This document shows, one piece after another, positions 5,111-7,690 of a stretch of DNA of 7,690 nucleotides. Made by a program: the position numbers and the translations under genes. Source of the DNA: Betaproteobacteria bacterium (GTDB lineage: Bacteria; Pseudomonadota; Gammaproteobacteria; Burkholderiales; SG8-39); contig JAFARH010000280.1 of NCBI GenBank assembly GCA_019245555.1, forward strand, positions 1 through 7,690. Reading direction: 5' to 3'. Position 1 is the first letter of the stretch; each line of letters begins with the position of its first letter. The notes under the pieces are model-generated. The model was not told where the DNA came from. It searched no databases and saw nothing but the letters and a program-made list of their open reading frames with translations.

Positions 5111-6888
5111 CAGTCTTTCGGCTTCTCCCGCAAACGGATGCCGAGTTCGCGCAGTTGCTTTTCCTGCACTTCGGTCGGCGCGCCGGTGAGGAGGTCCTGG
5201 CCACGCTGCGTCTTGGGGAATGCGATCACGTCGCGAATGGCGCCAGCGCCCGCCATCAGCGTCACCATGCGATCGAAACCAAAAGCGATGCCGCCGTGCG
5301 GCGGTGCGCCGTACTGCAGCGCGTCGAGCAGGAAGCCGAACTTCGCTCGCTGCTCTTCCTTGCTGATCTTGAGCGCCGAAAAAACCCGCTGCTGGATTTC
5401 GGGACGATGAATGCGCACGGATCCGCCGCCGATTTCCCAGCCATTCAGCACCATGTCATAAGCCTTTGCGTATGCCTGCCCGGGATTGCTCTCGAGATAC
5501 TTCTCGTGGCCGTCTTTGGGACTGGTGAACGGATGGTGCCGAGCTTTCCATTGCTTCGATTCGGGATCGAACTCGAACATCGGGAAGTCGATCACCCACA
5601 GCGGCCGCCAGCCCTCTTCGGCGAGGCCGCGATCGTGGCCGATCTTGTCGCGCATCGCGCCCATGTACGCGTCGACCGACGTGGCCTCGCCGGCCCCGAA
5701 GAAAACAACATCTCCGTTCGCGGCATTCGTGCGAGCCAGAATGCTTTCCAGCGCCTTCGCATGCACGTTCTTCACGATCGGCGATTGCAGGCCTTCAGGT
5801 ACCTTCGAGCGATCGTTGACCTTGATCCACGCCAGGCCCTTGGCGCCCAGCGTCTTGGCGAATTCGCCATAGCCGTCGAGCTCGCTGCGACTGAACGCAC
5901 CGCCGCCAGGCACGCGCAGCGCGCAGACGCGACCACCCTCGGCGTTTGCCGGCCCTGAGAACACTTTGAATTCGACGTCGCGCACGACGTCGGTAAGCTC
6001 GGTGAGCTTTAGCGGCACGCGCAGGTCGGGCTTGTCGACCCCATAGTCGCGCATGACTTCGTCGTAGGTGAGCACCGGGAACGGCGACGGCAGCTCGATC
6101 CCCGCCGCCTCGCGGAACACCTGACGCACGAGCTCCTCCATCAGCCGGCGGATGTCTTCCTCCGCCAGGAAGGAGGTCTCGATGTCGATCTGCGTGAACT
6201 CAGGCTGCCGATCGGCGCGCAGGTCCTCGTCGCGGAAGCACTTGACGATCTGGTAGTAGCGATCGAAGCCCGCAACCATGAGGAGCTGCTTGAAAAGCTG
6301 TGGTGACTGCGGCAGCGCATAGAACTGCCCCGGATGCAGTCGCGACGGCACCAGGAATTCGCGCGCGCCTTCGGGTGTCGACTTGTAAAGCACCGGCGTC
6401 TCGATATCGACGAAGCCGTGCTGGTCGAGAAACTTGCGCACCGCCATAGCCGCGCGATGACGCAGGCGCAGGTTGCGCTGCATCGGCTCGCGCCGAAGAT
6501 CGAGCACACGATGCTCGAGGCGGGTGTTCTCGTTGAGGTTGTCGTCGTCGAGCTGGAAAGGCAGTGGCGCCGAAGGATTGAGGATCTCGAGCTCCTCGAC
6601 AACGACTTCCACTTCTCCGGTACGCAACTTCGGATTGATCGTGCCTTCGATGCGGCAGCGTACTTTTCCGGTCACGCGCAGGACGAATTGATTGCGCACC
6701 GATTCGGCGACCTTGAACAGGGATTCACGATCAGGATGACAGACCACCTGAGCGAGGCCTTCGCGATCGACGAGGTCGATGAAGATGACGCCGCCGTGAT
6801 CGCGCGGACGGTTCGCCCAGCCGCAGAGCGTCACCGTGCGATCGATGAGCGCCGCCGAGAGCTCGCCGCAGTAATGGGTGCGCATCAT
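5110..6888 (-). CDS. aspS: Aspartyl-tRNA synthetase, bacterial type
   Basis: The 592-residue protein is a complete class IIb synthetase that attaches aspartate to tRNA-Asp in the cytosol. An N-terminal OB-fold anticodon-binding domain (about 1-105) starts [10 protein letters not shown] and contains [15 protein letters not shown]. Motif 1 lies near 150-168 ([18 protein letters not shown]), motif 2 at 218-232 ([15 protein letters not shown]), the bacterial GAD insertion at about 290-425, and motif 3 at 533-545 with the ATP-binding GFDRM (537-541). His31 in RDHGG and Gly82 in RIEGTINP match the Pseudomonas aeruginosa type, which also charges tRNA-Asn in organisms with GatCAB; that is inferred. 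The start may be Met1 (6888) or Met2 (6885), as most homologues begin MRTHYCG. The DUF502 stop is 7 nt upstream and ATGATGCG is repeated at the junction (6899-6892 and 6888-6881). The TGA stop shares one base with the RNase ATG. Confidence 0.98.
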   Translation of the reverse strand: MMRTHYCGELSAALIDRTVTLCGWANRPRDHGGVIFIDLVDREGLAQVVCHPDRESLFKVAESVRNQFVLRVTGKVRCRIEGTINPKLRTGEVEVVVEELEILNPSAPLPFQLDDDNLNENTRLEHRVLDLRREPMQRNLRLRHRAAMAVRKFLDQHGFVDIETPVLYKSTPEGAREFLVPSRLHPGQFYALPQSPQLFKQLLMVAGFDRYYQIVKCFRDEDLRADRQPEFTQIDIETSFLAEEDIRRLMEELVRQVFREAAGIELPSPFPVLTYDEVMRDYGVDKPDLRVPLKLTELTDVVRDVEFKVFSGPANAEGGRVCALRVPGGGAFSRSELDGYGEFAKTLGAKGLAWIKVNDRSKVPEGLQSPIVKNVHAKALESILARTNAANGDVVFFGAGEATSVDAYMGAMRDKIGHDRGLAEEGWRPLWVIDFPMFEFDPESKQWKARHHPFTSPKDGHEKYLESNPGQAYAKAYDMVLNGWEIGGGSVRIHRPEIQQRVFSALKISKEEQRAKFGFLLDALQYGAPPHGGIAFGFDRMVTLMAGAGAIRDVIAFPKTQRGQDLLTGAPTEVQEKQLRELGIRLREKPKD

Positions 6889-6895
6889 TGCCGCA

Positions 6896-7492
6896 TCATT
6901 GTTTAGGTAAAGGCGGCACGACGCCCATCGAGATGATGTACTTCAACGCCTGGTCGACGGTCATGTCGAGCTCGATCACGTCGGCGCGGCGCACGATGAC
7001 GAAATAGCCGCCCGTCGGGTTCGGTGTCGTCGGCACGTAGACGCTAATGCAATCTGGCGGCACATGTTTTTCCACGCCCCCACCAGGCGTTCCCGTGAGA
7101 AACGCGATAGTCCACATCCCCGGATGCGGCCATTGCACGAGAAGCGCCTTGCGGAAGGCCTGGCCGCTCGATGAGAACAGCGTGTCGGAGATCTGCTTGA
7201 CGCTCGAGTAAATTGAATTGACGACCGGGATCTTCTGCAGCACGTCGTTCCAGAACTCGACGAGCTGTGCGCCGACGAAGTTGGTGGCCAGTACGCCGGT
7301 CAGGAAGATGACGACGAGCGTGAGGATTGCACCGAGGCCCGGTATATGAACGCCGAGCCAGTGCTCCGTCTGGAACGATTCGGGTACGAGCAGCAGCGAC
7401 GCGTCGAGCGCGTCGAAGATCACCTTCAGGACCCAAAGCGTGATGATCAGCGGGATCCAGATCAAGAGGCCGGTGATGAGGTACTTTTTCAA
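6896..7492 (-). CDS. DUF502-family inner-membrane protein
   Basis: From the TTG at 7492 this is a 198-residue protein beginning (M)[21 protein letters not shown]. Two membrane helices are evident, about 5-27 and 52-74 ([20 protein letters not shown] region), followed by a soluble part with family motifs: [15 protein letters not shown] (86-100), [14 protein letters not shown] (121-134) and [14 protein letters not shown] (151-164). DUF502 proteins are widespread; the function is not established. I prefer the TTG because family members start at the (M)KK before the first helix. The upstream GTG at 7522 would add ten residues encoded by the loop and 3' arm of the terminator hairpin at 7503-7532, which is implausible. 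No clear Shine-Dalgarno sequence precedes either start. It heads the aspS operon, in the common betaproteobacterial order fmdB-like / DUF502 / aspS. Confidence 0.9.
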   Translation of the reverse strand: MKKYLITGLLIWIPLIITLWVLKVIFDALDASLLLVPESFQTEHWLGVHIPGLGAILTLVVIFLTGVLATNFVGAQLVEFWNDVLQKIPVVNSIYSSVKQISDTLFSSSGQAFRKALLVQWPHPGMWTIAFLTGTPGGGVEKHVPPDCISVYVPTTPNPTGGYFVIVRRADVIELDMTVDQALKYIISMGVVPPLPKQ

Positions 7493-7502
7493 GGCGCCCG
7501 AG

Positions 7503-7532
7503 AAATAAAAAGGCCCGGACACTTGCCGGGCC
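7503..7532 (-). terminator. Intrinsic terminator after the fmdB-like gene
   Basis: On the minus strand GGCCCGG (7532-7526), a 7-nt loop CAAGTGT and CCGGGCC (7518-7512) form a perfect 7-bp GC stem followed by TTTTTATTT (7511-7503). It starts 33 nt after the fmdB-like stop codon and ends about 10 nt before the TTG start of DUF502, so it also lies in the immediate leader of the aspS operon. Confidence 0.85.
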
Positions 7533-7564
7533 GGTCAGATTACTTCAGTTGGAGCCGCGGCAAA

Positions 7565-7690
7565 CTACGCCGCGGCCTTGGATTCTGTTTTGGTGTCCGG
7601 CTTCGCGTCGGGCTTCGAGTCGGTCTTGGCGTCAGCCTTGCTGTCCGCCTTCTTGTCGGCCGTCTTCTTCGAGCTGCCACTCTTGAAGTC
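7565..7690 (-). CDS. FmdB-like zinc-ribbon protein, C-terminal fragment
   Basis: The gene enters from the right edge; only the last 41 codons and a TAG stop (7567-7565) are visible. The tail starts DFKSGSSKKTADKK and continues as a lysine/aspartate/alanine-rich low-complexity segment ending SKAAA. Betaproteobacterial FmdB-family zinc-ribbon proteins, commonly encoded directly before DUF502 and aspS, end in this way: a (T)DF motif followed by a polar, repetitive tail. The zinc-ribbon cysteines themselves are outside the window, so the assignment rests on context and tail composition. The family is a putative small regulator with no firm function. The gene has its own intrinsic terminator 33 nt downstream. 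Confidence 0.65.
   Translation of the reverse strand, partial: DFKSGSSKKTADKKADSKADAKTDSKPDAKPDTKTESKAAA
7577..7651 (-). repeat. 12-nt periodic coding repeat (KxDx) in the FmdB-like tail
   Basis: Lysine AAG/AAA codons recur exactly every 12 nt seven times (7651 down to 7577), with Asp (once Glu) two codons after each of the first six, giving KADS, KADA, KTDS, KPDA, KPDT and KTES. It is a tandem four-residue repeat with diverged copies. Confidence 0.8.

Noticed and set aside
5077..5958. Plus-strand open frame of 293 codons antisense to aspS
   Set aside because: It lies wholly opposite well-supported aspS and RNase sequence, has no recognisable motif, and long antisense frames are expected in GC-rich DNA.
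7493..7522. GTG 7522 as the DUF502 start
   Set aside because: It falls in the loop of the terminator hairpin and adds ten residues not typical of the family, which begins at the KK before the first helix.

Overview
The window looks like a chromosomal segment of a GC-rich betaproteobacterium. The S12, S7, EF-G and AspRS sequences are of proteobacterial type, and the order fmdB-like / DUF502 / aspS is a familiar betaproteobacterial arrangement. I cannot place it below class level. Almost everything is on the minus strand; the one plus-strand gene is a ComB-family (2-phosphosulfolactate phosphatase-like) gene in the middle. Coding density is very high. The longest gene-free gaps are about 126 nt (1000-1125), 72 nt (7493-7564) and 70 nt (72-141), and all three hold candidate regulatory structures. 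I saw no tRNA, rRNA, CRISPR array, insertion sequence or phage gene.

Reading in the direction of minus-strand transcription (high to low coordinates): the window opens with the C-terminal tail of an FmdB-like zinc-ribbon protein and its intrinsic terminator. A tightly packed operon follows: DUF502 membrane protein, aspS (aspartyl-tRNA synthetase), a secreted guanyl-specific ribonuclease of the RNase Sa/barnase family, a barstar-family inhibitor, nudB (dihydroneopterin triphosphate pyrophosphatase) and a YbhP-like endonuclease/exonuclease/phosphatase protein. From aspS onward each stop codon overlaps the next start (TGATG once, ATGA three times), so the genes are probably translationally coupled. 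This operon meets the plus-strand ComB gene tail to tail through a shared CTAG.

Back to back with ComB, with start codons overlapping in a CATG, lies a two-gene unit: a stand-alone EAL-domain protein with a degenerate metal-binding motif, and a small conserved protein of unknown function. Downstream is the streptomycin operon (rpsL, rpsG, start of fusA). A strong-looking sigma70 promoter precedes it, and its -10 box sits inside the loop of an intrinsic terminator for the upstream unit.

The points most worth a second look are the RNase/barstar pair embedded in a housekeeping operon, the terminator-promoter overlap before rpsL, the terminator that abuts the DUF502 start, the degenerate EAL domain, and the divergent gene pair with no intergenic space. 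None is a demonstrated new system. The RNase/barstar module is the best candidate for unexplored biology.
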